64,000 nt of DNA, taken from contig NZ_QAAE01000012.1 in assembly GCF_003046585.1 (NCBI RefSeq), forward strand, positions 39,632 to 103,631. Direction: 5' to 3'. The DNA comes from Nitrosomonas aestuarii. GTDB taxonomy: Bacteria > Pseudomonadota > Gammaproteobacteria > Burkholderiales > Nitrosomonadaceae. Below, piece by piece: positions 43,875 to 54,369 of this stretch; the first letter of the stretch is position 1, and every line of letters starts with the position of its first letter. Below the pieces are notes generated by a model, which had not been told where the DNA came from, searched no databases, and was given only the letters and a program-made list of their open reading frames with translations. A program made the translations under genes and the position numbers.

Positions 43875-46598
43875 ATGGAAACTTTACTTTCAAAGCACTG
43901 GCATCATCTTCCGCGTGATGAGGTGGCTGTCCTGCTGGAATCAGATGAGGCCAAAGGCCTTGATAGATTCGAAGTTACTCACCGGCAACAGCATTTTGGC
44001 CCAAATCAGCTCACACTCAAGCAGGGGAAGAGTCCACTGGTTTTGTTTCTGTTACAGTTTCATCAACCGTTGGTCTATATTCTGCTTGCTGCGGTGGTCA
44101 TTACATTTGTGTTGCAGGAATGGGTGGATAGTGGAGTTATTTTCGGTGTCGTGCTGATGAATGCCATCATTGGTTATGTCCAGGAATCGAAGGCACTCAA
44201 GGCGATGGAAGCATTAGCTCATACAATGGAAGGTTCTGCCACAGTTGTGCGCGCTGGTAAGAAGGAAAGAATCGCCGCTTCAGAACTGGTTCCCGGTGAC
44301 CTGGTGTTGCTGCAGTCCGGGGACAAGGTACCTGCGGATTTGAGGTTGTTGCGCAGCAGGGAACTTCAGGTTGATGAATCGGCATTGACCGGGGAATCCG
44401 TTCCGGTTCAAAAACAGCCGGAACAACTGTCTCTGGAAAACATATTGGCCGACCGCAGCAACATGGCCTACTCATCCACTCTGGTTACCTACGGCACTGG
44501 AGCAGGCATTGTCGTTGCCACCGGAAATAGTACAGAACTCGGCCATATCAATACTCTACTTATCAACGCCGAGGCATTGGCTACGCCGTTTACCCGGAAA
44601 ATTAATCATTTCAGCCGGATTCTGCTCTGGGTTATTCTGGGACTGGCTGGTTTGGCTTTTCTCGCAGGCTGGATGCATGGTGAACCGCTGCTTGATTCGT
44701 TCATGGCGGCAGTAGCGTTGGCTGTCGGAGCGATACCGGAAGGGTTGCCTGCTGCCATGACGATCATGCTGGCAATTGGTGTTAACAAGATGGCACATCG
44801 GCATGCCATCATTCGCAAGATGCCGGCTGTTGAGACTTTGGGGAGCACGACAGTCATTTGTTCAGACAAGACAGGAACACTCACTCAAAACCAGATGACC
44901 GTCCAGGAGATTTATGCTGATGGAAAACATTATGAAATATCAGGAACAGGATATGCTCCCATCGGGGATATTCATCTTGAAGGATCGGTAATCGATCTGA
45001 ATTTTCATCCGGTTCTATTGGAATGTATGAAAACAGGTTTGTTGTGTAATGATTCACGTTTATTTCAAAAAAATGATACACAATGGGGCATTGAGGGCGA
45101 TCCTACAGAGGTTGCGCTGATCTCTGTCGCGATTAAGGGTGGATTGTCGCAACATTCGCTGGAACACACGTTACCACGCATTGATACATTGCCATTTGAA
45201 TCTCAGCATCAGTACATGGCTACCTTGCATGCTGTAAATACAGAAGCTTCTATTGTTTATCTGAAAGGCTCTGTTGAAAGCGTCCTTGCGCGTTGTGATA
45301 AACACTGCAGTTCTGACTCTGAAGTGGAATTGCTGGATAAGGATAGAATTCACCGCGAAGTGGAAGCAATGGCTGCGAAAGGACTGCGAGTGCTGGCGTT
45401 TGCGCGCAAGAAAAGGTTGACGCCTAATCAGTCAATCAGCCATGCAGATGTAGCTGAAGGGCTATGTTTTCTGGGGCTGCAGGCAATGATGGATCCTCCC
45501 AGACGGGAAGCAATAGCAGCTGTTAAAACCTGCCAGAAAGCTGGTATTCAGGTCAAGATGATCACGGGTGACCATATTGTTACAGCTGCAGCAATTGCGC
45601 GTCAAATAGGACTGGACGGGATTGCAAATCAAAACCTTGATCATTTTGCAATTAACGGCCATATGCTTTCAAATTTGTCTGATCAGGAATTAATTGCGAT
45701 TGCTCAAAAGATAGCTGTTTTTGCGCGTGTCGCGCCCGAGCAGAAGCTGCGGCTGGTGGAGGCGCTGCAGGCCAAAGGCCATGTGGTGGCGATGACTGGT
45801 GATGGCGTCAACGATGCCCCGGCACTTAAACAGGCTGATATTGGTGTGGCCATGGGTGTGGCCGGTACTGAGGTGGCGAAAGAGGCTGCCGATATGGTGT
45901 TGACTGATGACAATTTCGCAACGATCGAAGCTGCTGTTGAAGAAGGGCGAACAGTATTTGATAACCTTATCAAGTTCATCACCTGGACACTGCCGACTAA
46001 TATTGGCGAGGGCCTCTTGATACTGGTAGCGGTGTTTTTGGGTTTGACGCTGCCCATTACTCCGGTCCAGATTCTATGGATCAATATGACTACAGCGATA
46101 CTGCTAGGCTTAATGCTGGCGTTCGAGCGAAAAGAACCTGGAATTATGACGCGTCCCCCGCGACATCCGGGGGCATCGGTTCTTACCCGGGAACTTGGCT
46201 TCCGTATCGGACTTGTGAGTCTGATGTTATTGATCGGTGCTTTTGGTTTTTTTGAGTGGGCTTTATGGCATGGAAAGAGCATCGAGACAGCGCGGACCAT
46301 GGCAGTCAATATGTTTGTATTTGGTGAATTGTTTTATCTGTTCAACTGCCGTTCGTTGCGGCATTCCATGTTTAAGATAGGCGTTTTTTCTAATTACTGG
46401 CTGCTACTAGGGGTAACCACAATGGTTTTGTTACAAATCCTTTTTACTTATTCTCCGACAATGAATGTATTATTTGGAAGCGCTCCGCTGGAGATGATTG
46501 AATGGACATTCATTTTGTCTGGTGGTCTGGTTATTTATAGTGTGGTCGGCACTGAAAAATGGCTGCGTCTTCGGTCAGAAGGCTGTAAGGGCAGTTAA
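43875..46598 (+). CDS. P-type cation-transporting ATPase (P2-type, Ca2+-ATPase-like)
   Basis: 907 residues, GGAG eight bases before ATG 43875. The N-terminal cation domain, 'TGESVPVQK' actuator loop, phosphorylation site 'ICSDKTGTLTQNQ' (about 331), 'KGSVESVLARCD', 'MITGDH' and 'TGDGVNDAPALKQADIG' are all present, with about ten helices including a 'PEGLPAAM' turn in M4. It resembles PMR1/SERCA-type or Na+/K+-like pumps. The ion is not clear. It is followed directly (no gap) by a KefB-type antiporter gene, and then by a universal stress protein. Confidence 0.92.
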   Translation: METLLSKHWHHLPRDEVAVLLESDEAKGLDRFEVTHRQQHFGPNQLTLKQGKSPLVLFLLQFHQPLVYILLAAVVITFVLQEWVDSGVIFGVVLMNAIIGYVQESKALKAMEALAHTMEGSATVVRAGKKERIAASELVPGDLVLLQSGDKVPADLRLLRSRELQVDESALTGESVPVQKQPEQLSLENILADRSNMAYSSTLVTYGTGAGIVVATGNSTELGHINTLLINAEALATPFTRKINHFSRILLWVILGLAGLAFLAGWMHGEPLLDSFMAAVALAVGAIPEGLPAAMTIMLAIGVNKMAHRHAIIRKMPAVETLGSTTVICSDKTGTLTQNQMTVQEIYADGKHYEISGTGYAPIGDIHLEGSVIDLNFHPVLLECMKTGLLCNDSRLFQKNDTQWGIEGDPTEVALISVAIKGGLSQHSLEHTLPRIDTLPFESQHQYMATLHAVNTEASIVYLKGSVESVLARCDKHCSSDSEVELLDKDRIHREVEAMAAKGLRVLAFARKKRLTPNQSISHADVAEGLCFLGLQAMMDPPRREAIAAVKTCQKAGIQVKMITGDHIVTAAAIARQIGLDGIANQNLDHFAINGHMLSNLSDQELIAIAQKIAVFARVAPEQKLRLVEALQAKGHVVAMTGDGVNDAPALKQADIGVAMGVAGTEVAKEAADMVLTDDNFATIEAAVEEGRTVFDNLIKFITWTLPTNIGEGLLILVAVFLGLTLPITPVQILWINMTTAILLGLMLAFERKEPGIMTRPPRHPGASVLTRELGFRIGLVSLMLLIGAFGFFEWALWHGKSIETARTMAVNMFVFGELFYLFNCRSLRHSMFKIGVFSNYWLLLGVTTMVLLQILFTYSPTMNVLFGSAPLEMIEWTFILSGGLVIYSVVGTEKWLRLRSEGCKGS

Positions 46599-48260
46599 AT
46601 GGAAGAAGGGCTTCCCGATATCTTTGCCGAGATGGCGTTACTGCTGCTATTGGCTGTGACTATTGGCGCCCTTGGTGTCCGTTTGCGCCAGCCTTTGATT
46701 GTGGGTTTTATTGCAGTGGGTATTCTGGCCGGTCCATCGGCACTGGATTGGGTGAGCGACAGTGATCAGGTTGACTTGCTGGCAAAACTCGGCATTACCT
46801 TGTTGTTATTTGTTGTTGGGCTCAAGTTGGATCTCCATATTATCCGCACTATGGGACTTGTGGCGCTGGCCACAGGACTCGGTCACGTAGCCTTTACCAG
46901 CATTATCGGTTATTTGATCGCACTGGCATTAGGCATGTCGCCGATTACTGCGTTATATGTGGCGGTTGCTCTGACATTTTCTAGTACGATTATTATTGTC
47001 AAGTTGCACTCCGACAAGCGTGATGCACACGCTGCATGGACGCATTGCCCTTGGCTTTCTGATTGTGCAGGATCTTGTGGTCGCGCTTGTAATGATAGGT
47101 CTCAATGCCGTGGCCAGTGCGAGTATCGTTGGTGCTTCGATGGGCCTCGAAGTCTTGGGTGTGTCAATTAAGGGCATTATTTTTCTAATCGCTGTTGGAT
47201 TGGCTATACGTTATATATTGCCAGGATTGCTTCATTTGCTTTCACATTCGCGGGAGCTTTTGGTGTTGTTCGGTATTGCCTGGCTGTGGCTCTGGCGGCT
47301 TTGGGCGATATGCTGGGTTTTAGCAAGGAAGTGGGCGCTTTCGTCGCGGGTGTGTCTTTAGCTTCCACGCCTTAACGGGATGTACTTGGGGCGCGTCTGG
47401 TTAGTCTGCGCGACTTTTTGTTGTTATTCTTCTTTCTTGATCTGGGAGCACCTCTGGAGCTTGGGCTGTTAGGCGCTCAGTTGGTTGAATCATTAGTATT
47501 CTCGTTATTCGTACTGATTGGAAACCCATTAATTGTTATGGTTATCATGGGCGTACTTGGGTATCGCAAACGTACCGGGTTTCTGGCTGGGCTTACTGTA
47601 GCGCAGATTAGCGAGTTTTCCCTGATTCTGGGCGCATTGGGCTTGCATCTCGGCCATATTGACGCTGCAACTGTGGGATTGATTACCCTGGTAGGGATTA
47701 TTACGATCAGTGTTTCTACCTATATGATTCTATATTCACATTTATTATATGAATGGCTGGCACCCTGGCTAAGCATATTCGAACGTCGACAACCTTATAG
47801 GGAAAACAAGCAGAATGATACGTTTGCTGATGGTATTCTACAGGTTATTGTTTTTGGCTTAGGGTGCTACGGAGCTGGAATTGCACAAGCATTGCGTGAG
47901 CATGGCTGCCGAGTATTGAGTGTCGATTATAATCCAGAACTTGTTCGTGCATGTGATTCCGTAAGACACCCCGTCATTTATGGAGATGCTGAAGATCCTG
48001 AGTTTATTGCATCACTACCGCTTGCACGTACTCAATGGGTGGTCAGTACTGCACGCGATCACCATGTTAGTCAGGTGCTTATTCATGCCCTGAGGGACTT
48101 GGGTTATGCAGGCAGGATCGCCGTTACCGCCCATCATTTTGATGAAGTTGCCGGGTTGGAACAGGCAGGCGCTCATTTCGTGCTGGTTCCGTTTGCGGAT
48201 GCTGCGCGCGAGGCGGCTGATCGTCTTTTTGAACAGACAACTTTGGGGAAATTGCGGTGA
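46599..48260 (+). pseudogene. KefB/YbaL-type monovalent cation:proton antiporter, frameshifted
   Basis: Three open frames together cover one CPA2 antiporter with a C-terminal TrkA-N domain: 'PLIVGFIAVGILAGPSAL' (first), 'LGFLIVQDLVVALVMI' (second), 'LLLFFFLDLGAPLELG' and Rossmann 'VIVFGLGCYGAGIAQAL' (third). A shift near 47025-47035 changes frame; another near 47280, where 'gcctggctgtgg' fits a lost G, restores it. In the restored frame a TAA at 47373 replaces an expected aromatic codon. Three lesions in a row suggest a true pseudogene, although read errors could explain the single-base ones. It starts at the base after the ATPase stop. Confidence 0.85.
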
Positions 48261-48591
48261 GATTCGTAATGAAATCGAAAAGTTGATTGGTTATCAGTTT
48301 GTGGGGAATTTTGCTCTTTGCTATCTGGGATGTTCTCGTCGATAGTGGAATGGCGTTATGGCGGGTTGGATGGTCTGCGGCCTTGTTTATATGGATTTCG
48401 CTGTGTCGCGGGTGTGGCATCAATCAATCGGGTTTGTGTTTTGTTGTGCACTCCTTTTTGAGCAGGTGTTACAAGGCGTACCTGTCAATATGGATTATGG
48501 TTAATATAATCAGTTTGTTGCCGAGTGCATTAAGTAATAAACTGGATCAATGTGTTCTAAAATGCCTGTACTGAATAAAGAGAAGGATTAT
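48261..48591. other. intergenic region, no gene seen
   Basis: About 330 bp between the antiporter relic and the short frame before usp. A hydrophobic open frame (48287-48574) has no recognisable similarity and no good start. No RNA or repeat was found. Confidence 0.45.
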
Positions 48592-48681
48592 ATGGCGAGA
48601 TTCAAATCTGTATGTAGAACAATACCCGGTAAGCCTGTTCGGTATGCCCCTGAATTCCAGTGCTATAAGGCAATGACATGA
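48592..48681 (+). CDS. possible 29-residue leader ORF overlapping usp
   Basis: ATG 48592 has AAGGA six bases upstream, a good site. The 29-codon frame begins M-A-R-F-K-S-V-C-R and its stop overlaps the usp ATG as ATGA. The ribosome site and overlap favour a coupled leader peptide; the peptide matches nothing I know, so it could be chance. Confidence 0.35.
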   Translation: MARFKSVCRTIPGKPVRYAPEFQCYKAMT

Positions 48682-49664
48682 CAGGATTTACAAATATTCT
48701 TTGTGTAATTGAATCTGGGAAAGCCTGCAAGCCTGCTCTGGCGCGTGCCGCTGTAATGGCGGAGAATAATCAGGCCAGCCTCACGGTCATCAACATGATC
48801 GAACGCATTACAGGTGATATCGAAACGTTGGAGCGTGATTCGTTTTCAACTGATCTGCAGGCCATGGTGTTGCGACATCATGAACAACAAACGGAGTTGT
48901 TAGTTAAACCTTATCGCAAGAAAATTCAGATCCAGACCAAAATTCTAACAGGCATACCATTTTTGGAGATCGTCCGTGAAGTGTTGCGTTTCGAATATGA
49001 TCTGGTGATTAAGATGGCCGAAACCCGGGATTGGCTGGGCCGCATATTCGGCAGTGAGGATATGCATCTGTTACGTAAGTGCCCATGTCCCGTTTGGCTG
49101 ATCAAGCCGGGGGCGCCACAATCTTGTCAGCGTATTTTGGCAGCTGTGGATGTGAATTATGACTATTTGCCATCAGAATTGCAGACACGAAAGATATTGA
49201 ATCAGAAGATTCTGGAATTGGCTGGTTCCTTGGCGCTGTCGGAGTTTGCTTCGCTGTATATTGTGCATGCATGGGAAGCCGTGGGTGAGGATCTCATGCG
49301 TACGCGTGAACCCTTTATGAACACTTCGGATGAAAAGATTGCTATTTATGTGGATCAAGTTCGAAAGCAGCATCAGCAGAATATGAATACATTGGTGCTG
49401 GAGACGACGAATCGATTGGGGAAGGATGCAATGGATTACCTTAAGCCGCGGATCCATTTAGTGAAAGGTGCAGCGCGTAAAGTAGTTCCAACACTGGCAA
49501 GACAGATTGAAACCGATTTGATCATCATGGGTACAGTAGCCCGTACGGGTATACCTGGATTCATTATGGGCAATACCGCGGAGGAAATTCTCAATCAAAT
49601 TGATTGTTCAGTTTTGGCGGTCAAGCCGCCTGGGTTTGCAACACCCATTACATTGATGGATTAA
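48678..49664 (+). CDS. tandem-domain universal stress protein
   Basis: 328 residues with two UspA folds. The first ends in 'LRKCPCPVWLIKPG'; the second starts 'RILAAVDVNYD' and has the ATP-binding pattern 'IIMGTVARTGIPGFIMGNTAEEIL' (given as 'IIMGTVARTG' plus 'GFIMGNTAEEIL') and ends 'CSVLAVKPPGF'. It resembles UspE. Members respond to stress or starvation; many bind ATP. It closes the ATPase-antiporter-Usp neighbourhood. Confidence 0.92.
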   Translation: MTGFTNILCVIESGKACKPALARAAVMAENNQASLTVINMIERITGDIETLERDSFSTDLQAMVLRHHEQQTELLVKPYRKKIQIQTKILTGIPFLEIVREVLRFEYDLVIKMAETRDWLGRIFGSEDMHLLRKCPCPVWLIKPGAPQSCQRILAAVDVNYDYLPSELQTRKILNQKILELAGSLALSEFASLYIVHAWEAVGEDLMRTREPFMNTSDEKIAIYVDQVRKQHQQNMNTLVLETTNRLGKDAMDYLKPRIHLVKGAARKVVPTLARQIETDLIIMGTVARTGIPGFIMGNTAEEILNQIDCSVLAVKPPGFATPITLMD

Positions 49665-49903
49665 ATAGACATAGACTAACTCTGGAACAGAGTTTGCGAA
49701 CATGGTTTTTGGTGATGAGCAATTTAATACTTCGCATTATCTATTTTAAGTTAAAAATTATCAGTCCGAGTGAAGAGCTTGTTCTGAGCATGAAAATTAA
49801 ATGCCATGGATTCAATACGGCACTTTAACGGACCACATATTTACTCATATCCTGTTAATTGTGGCAAACTCCACTTTTTGATTGATTTAGGTAATTTTTA
49901 TTC

Positions 49904-51151
49904 GTGTCTCCTTACGAGCTTTTTATTGGTTTGCGCTATACCCGCGCAAAAAAGCGTAATCATTTTATTTCTTTTATTTCCTTGATCTCCTTGTTGGGCA
50001 TTACGCTGGGCATGACTGCGTTAATTACCGTCATGTCTGTGATGAATGGTTTTCAGAAGGAGGTGCGCGCACGCATATTGGGCGTTGCTTCGCATGTACA
50101 GATCACTGGTTTTGACAATAAGCTCACCAATTGGCAGATGACTGCCGATGAGGCCTCCAAACATCCCTCTGTGGATGCGGCCGCGCCTTTTGTCAGTGCG
50201 CAGGGAATGGTGTCTTATGATCAGGTTGTGCATGGTGCGATTGTACGAGGCGTTGTGCCGAAAAAAGAAAATACGGTTGCAGATTTTGCCGATATGATGG
50301 TTAGTGGCGAGCTGGAAAATTTACTGCCCGGTGATTTTGGTATTGTCATTGGCATGGAGCTTGCGCGCAGTCTGGGGGCGTTCAGGGGCGACAAGATCGT
50401 GCTGATCTCGCCGCAGGGACAGGTGACGCCTGCAGGCATTTTGCCGCGGCTCAAACAGTTCACCGTAGTCGGTATTTTTGAAGCCGGACACTTCGAATAC
50501 GATTCAGGACTGGTGCTGATTCATATGGCTGACGCGCAAAAACTTTATCGTATGGAAAATGATACGGTTTCAGGCGTGCGTTTGAAGTTGAGTGATTTGT
50601 TTCAGGCGCCACAGGTGGTGCATGACTTGTCTACGATGTTATCGGGCGCTTATTATGTCAGTGATTGGACCAGACAACATGCAAATTATTTTCGCGCGAT
50701 TCAGATTGAAAAGCGCATGCTGTCGTTGATTCTGGCACTGATTATTGCTGTCGCGGCGTTTAATATTGTTTCAACACTGGTGATGGCGGTTACCGACAAG
50801 CAGTCTGATATCGCTATTCTGCGTACGTTAGGTGCGAGTCCACGTAGCATTATGAAAATATTTATTGTCCAGGGGACGTTTATCGGTGTGGCGGGCACCA
50901 TCCTGGGCGTGAGTGGTGGCGTGCTGCTGGCGTATAACGTCGGAGAAGTGGTTGCGTTTATCGAATGGATATTCAGTGTCGAATTTTTATCGAATGAGAT
51001 TTATTATATCAGTAAGATTCCAACTGATCCGCAGACTTCGGATATTGTAACTGTAGCAGTGGTATCGTTTGTGTTGAGTCTGCTGGCTACCATTTATCCA
51101 AGTTACCGGGCATCCAAGGTGAATCCGGCGGAGGCGCTACGTTATGAATAA
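49904..51151 (+). CDS. lipoprotein-releasing ABC permease LolC/LolE-type
   Basis: 415 residues from GTG 49904. Four membrane helices with a large periplasmic domain between the first and second: '[20 protein letters not shown]' near the N-terminus, '[16 protein letters not shown]' in the periplasmic part, and a C-terminal FtsX-like domain '[20 protein letters not shown]' ending 'NPAEALRYE'. It extracts mature lipoproteins from the inner membrane and hands them to LolA. Only one permease gene is present here, so LolC and LolE roles may be combined. Its stop overlaps lolD by eight bases. Confidence 0.93.
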   Translation: MSPYELFIGLRYTRAKKRNHFISFISLISLLGITLGMTALITVMSVMNGFQKEVRARILGVASHVQITGFDNKLTNWQMTADEASKHPSVDAAAPFVSAQGMVSYDQVVHGAIVRGVVPKKENTVADFADMMVSGELENLLPGDFGIVIGMELARSLGAFRGDKIVLISPQGQVTPAGILPRLKQFTVVGIFEAGHFEYDSGLVLIHMADAQKLYRMENDTVSGVRLKLSDLFQAPQVVHDLSTMLSGAYYVSDWTRQHANYFRAIQIEKRMLSLILALIIAVAAFNIVSTLVMAVTDKQSDIAILRTLGASPRSIMKIFIVQGTFIGVAGTILGVSGGVLLAYNVGEVVAFIEWIFSVEFLSNEIYYISKIPTDPQTSDIVTVAVVSFVLSLLATIYPSYRASKVNPAEALRYE

Positions 51152-51875
51152 TGCTGCAAGCAAATTCGCTGATAATGCCGTTATTACCTGCCGCAATCTG
51201 TTCAAACAATTTGATCAGGGCGAACTGGAAGTTTCTGTGCTGAAAGGCGTCAATCTGGAAGTCGTGAGCGGTGAAATGCTGGCTATCGTCGGTGCGTCCG
51301 GCTCAGGTAAAAGTACCTTGCTGCATTTGCTGGGCGGACTCGATAAGCCAAGTGGCGGTGAAATTCATATTTTGGGGCAGGATATTGCAGCAATGGATGA
51401 GTCTGCGAGGTGCAAACTGCGCAATGGTTCCTTGGCCTTTATTTATCAGTTTCATCATTTGCTGCCGGAATTTACGGCGCTGGAGAATGTCGCAATGCCT
51501 TTGTTGATCAGGCGCATGGCGACAGACGAAGCGCAGGATCGCGCAGCCGAAGTTTTAAAACAGGTAGGCCTGGGTCATCGACTGACACATACACCGGGCG
51601 AGTTATCCGGTGGCGAACGCCAGCGGGCAGCCGTGGCGCGCGCACTGGTGACGCAACCGGCTTGTATTCTAGCTGATGAACCGACTGGCAATCTGGACCG
51701 TCGCACAGCCGAGGCTGTTTTTGATTTGATGCTGGCGTTAAATGAGCAGATTAACGCCAGTTTGATTATCGTTACGCATGATTTGAAGCTGGCGAGTCGC
51801 GCCAGACGTATCAAACAGCTTATTGACGGCGTATTGCAGGATGCGCCGGTAATGTCCCAAGGCGTTTATGAATAA
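51144..51875 (+). CDS. lolD: lipoprotein-releasing ABC ATPase LolD
   Basis: 243 residues. Walker A '[10 protein letters not shown]' (about residue 50), Q-loop region, ABC signature '[15 protein letters not shown]', Walker B '[12 protein letters not shown]', and H-loop 'IVTHD'. It powers the Lol permease in the inner membrane. The ATG overlaps the permease stop by eight bases. Confidence 0.95.
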   Translation: MNNAASKFADNAVITCRNLFKQFDQGELEVSVLKGVNLEVVSGEMLAIVGASGSGKSTLLHLLGGLDKPSGGEIHILGQDIAAMDESARCKLRNGSLAFIYQFHHLLPEFTALENVAMPLLIRRMATDEAQDRAAEVLKQVGLGHRLTHTPGELSGGERQRAAVARALVTQPACILADEPTGNLDRRTAEAVFDLMLALNEQINASLIIVTHDLKLASRARRIKQLIDGVLQDAPVMSQGVYE

Positions 51876-51997
51876 TGGCCATTCCCGGTAAAGAGCAATC
51901 CTGATAATCGGTTTTTAAAGCTTTCGCAGGCTGTTCATTGTTGTTTTTGAATAACAATCAAAATGCTTATCGTCAATAGTCAATTTTAAATAAATCG

Positions 51998-53710
51998 ATG
52001 CGTACCCTTATTACATATATCATGGTCTTTCCACGGCGCAGTGCATTTGTGATACTGGCACTGTTGGTCGCCGGTGTGGCGGAAGGGCTGAGTCTGACTG
52101 CATTATTACCTTTATTATCGATAGCGGTTGGTGAGTCATCGGGTGATTCTGGGATTGGTCAGTTCATGGAAGAAGCGCTCAGGAAAATCGGTATAGAACC
52201 GACACTGGATATGATTCTGATTATTATTGTGGGCGGCATGTTCACAAAAGGACTGATACTGCTGCTGGCGAATCGTCAGGTGGGATATACGGTTGCACAT
52301 GTGGCGACGGCTTTACGCCTAAATTTGATTGAAGCTTTATTAGCGAGTCGTTGGCAATATTATTTGCGCCAACCGGTGGGTTCGCTGGCGAATTCGGTGG
52401 CGACTGAAGCTTATCGAGCAGCCAATGGCTTTGAACACAGCGTAAATGTGCTGGCGCTGGCAACACAGGTACTTGTCTATGCATTGGTGGCCGTGTTTAT
52501 TTCCTGGCAGGCAACGCTGGCATCGCTTTTTATCGGCCTGTTTCTCTTGATCGTGCTGCACCGTCTGGTGCGCGCAACACGCCGTGCAGGTGCAAATCAA
52601 ACGCAATTACTACGCCATTTGCTCACCTATCTATCGGATGTTTTAAATTCCGTTAAATCCCTTAAAGCGATGGCGCGTGACAATGTGGCGGATGCGATTC
52701 TGCGCGACCAGACCAAGCAACTGGAAAAAGCCACGCGGCATGAAGTGATGAGTCGGGCAGCATTAATGGCACTGCAGGAACCGATACTGGCAGCGATTAC
52801 TGCGGCCGGCTTGTATCTGGCGCTGGTGGTCTGGCAACTGTCATTGCCTGAAGTGATGGTGATGGTTTTTCTGCTGACACGTATATTGGGTCTGCTCAAT
52901 AAAACGCAGCGCAAATACCAGCAACTTGCCGTACAGGAAAGTGCATACTGGGCGCTGCGTAAGGCCGCAGAAGATGCCGCCGATGCCGCTGAACGCAGGT
53001 CGGGAACGGACGAGCCGCACTTGCAGCAGGGTATTTTATTACGCAATATTCGGTTCAGCTATGATAAGAAAACTATATTTAAACAGCTGGATATTGAAAT
53101 TCCCATTAAAACGTTTACAGCTGTCACCGGTCCGTCCGGCGTTGGTAAAAGTACTTTAATCGACTTGTTGTGCGGTTTGGCTGAACCCAATGCGGGTGAA
53201 GTGTTGATTGACGGTAAATCACTACATGAACTCGATATGCGTAGATGGCGGCATATGATTGGTTACGTTTCACAGGATACTATTTTGCTGCATGACACAG
53301 TCATGAACAACATACTGGTTGGCGAGCCTGCGCTGACTGCAGAGGATGCCGAACGCGCACTGCGTCAGGCAGGTGCATGGGATTTTGTCAGTGCGTTACC
53401 GGACGGTATGCAGACGATTGTCGGCGAGCGTGGCGGATTACTTTCCGGTGGGCAGCGTCAACGTATTGCAATTGCACGTGCGCTGGCGCATGCGCCGGTA
53501 TTTCTGATTCTCGATGAACCTACCAGCGCTTTGGATCCAGAGAGCGAAAAAACAATCTGCGAAACGTTGCGGCAGTTGTCCAAGCAGCTCACTATTATTG
53601 CCGTTTCACACCAGCCTGCAGTGATCAATGCCGCCGACAGGGTGTTTATTTTGTCCGAGGGCGAAGCGAAAACACTGTCGCATGGTGCTGATGTTCCTTC
53701 TGTGAATTGA
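51998..53710 (+). CDS. ABC transporter, fused permease/ATPase (exporter type)
   Basis: 570 residues. Six membrane helices (about 10-310) precede a nucleotide-binding domain with Walker A 'GPSGVGKSTL' (about 383), signature 'LLSGGQRQRIAIARAL', Walker B 'FLILDEPTSALDPESE' and switch His in 'AVSHQP'. It is a half-exporter of the MsbA/multidrug type and probably works as a homodimer. It lies 122 bp downstream of lolD; substrate unknown. Confidence 0.92.
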   Translation: MRTLITYIMVFPRRSAFVILALLVAGVAEGLSLTALLPLLSIAVGESSGDSGIGQFMEEALRKIGIEPTLDMILIIIVGGMFTKGLILLLANRQVGYTVAHVATALRLNLIEALLASRWQYYLRQPVGSLANSVATEAYRAANGFEHSVNVLALATQVLVYALVAVFISWQATLASLFIGLFLLIVLHRLVRATRRAGANQTQLLRHLLTYLSDVLNSVKSLKAMARDNVADAILRDQTKQLEKATRHEVMSRAALMALQEPILAAITAAGLYLALVVWQLSLPEVMVMVFLLTRILGLLNKTQRKYQQLAVQESAYWALRKAAEDAADAAERRSGTDEPHLQQGILLRNIRFSYDKKTIFKQLDIEIPIKTFTAVTGPSGVGKSTLIDLLCGLAEPNAGEVLIDGKSLHELDMRRWRHMIGYVSQDTILLHDTVMNNILVGEPALTAEDAERALRQAGAWDFVSALPDGMQTIVGERGGLLSGGQRQRIAIARALAHAPVFLILDEPTSALDPESEKTICETLRQLSKQLTIIAVSHQPAVINAADRVFILSEGEAKTLSHGADVPSVN

Positions 53711-53939
53711 ATGTAGACCACCTTGCAGTTATGTTGTATGCCGGTTACGGTTGATTACGAAGAGGCTGTTATTATGTTCTACTACGGATTATAAATAAAA
53801 AAACTGATTGAGAGCGTGCAACTAAATAGATATCAGAAATTGATCATGGGAGTTTTGTAAATGATCCTGCGTAAAAGAGTATTTTGCGCGCAGTCAATGT
53901 TGACCGTTAATATAGACCTGATCTCGAGCTGTACACATC
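53711..53939. other. intergenic region, no gene seen
   Basis: AT-rich spacer between the ABC exporter and the VOC-like relic. An open frame starting near 53861 is short and shows nothing recognisable. Confidence 0.4.
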
Positions 53940-54233
53940 ATGATCAAGGGGCTATTTGAAGTCGCGGTTAAAGCGACGGACCTTGGACGATCAAGGAGAT
54001 TTTATTAAGAAATTTTCAGTTTTCAGGAAGATGAGGGAATCTGGCCAAAACAGCACTTTGCGTTTTGCGTGGAGTTCTCGGTGTTAGTTGTGATGCAGAT
54101 GACTCTGGAGGAAAAAAGCTACGCAACACAATGACCCATTCCACTGACGTGGATGAATGCTACTTCGCTATATGTATTCGATCCAGATGAATATGAGCTG
54201 AAATTCTGTAGTTTCAAATCAATAAAAGTATAA
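53940..54233 (+). pseudogene. decayed glyoxalase/VOC-family gene
   Basis: From ATG 53940 the frame reads 'MIKGLFEVAVKATDLGRSRRFY', shown as 'MIKGLFEVAVKATDL' plus 'GRSRRFY', a typical VOC start, then hits TAA at the next codon and continues 'EIFSFQEDEG'. Near the end, another frame reads 'YVFDPDEYELKFCSF', a typical VOC C-terminus. The middle is out of frame, so the gene is disrupted by a stop and at least one shift. VOC proteins include glyoxalases and antibiotic-resistance enzymes. Confidence 0.55.
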
Positions 54234-54369
54234 ATAGCAGGATTTGTATTATACAGTGAATGCGTTAGCTGCAATTAAAGTGTTGCCATAATTGTCCGCC
54301 TTTCAAAAATGCCTTTCAAAGTCTAATATAACGAATGCAATTAGAAAGACAGTATGCTTCGATTCATAC

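Noticed and set aside
44197..44475. Open frames on the minus strand across the P-type ATPase
   Set aside because: Shadows of the ATPase frame; no similarity or start signals.
46599..47171. Annotating the antiporter as two or three separate short genes
   Set aside because: The pieces join in order into one CPA2 antiporter with TrkA-N domain, so a single damaged gene explains them better.
48287..48574. 95-codon hydrophobic frame downstream of the antiporter relic
   Set aside because: Hydrophobic by base composition, no start signal, no recognisable family.
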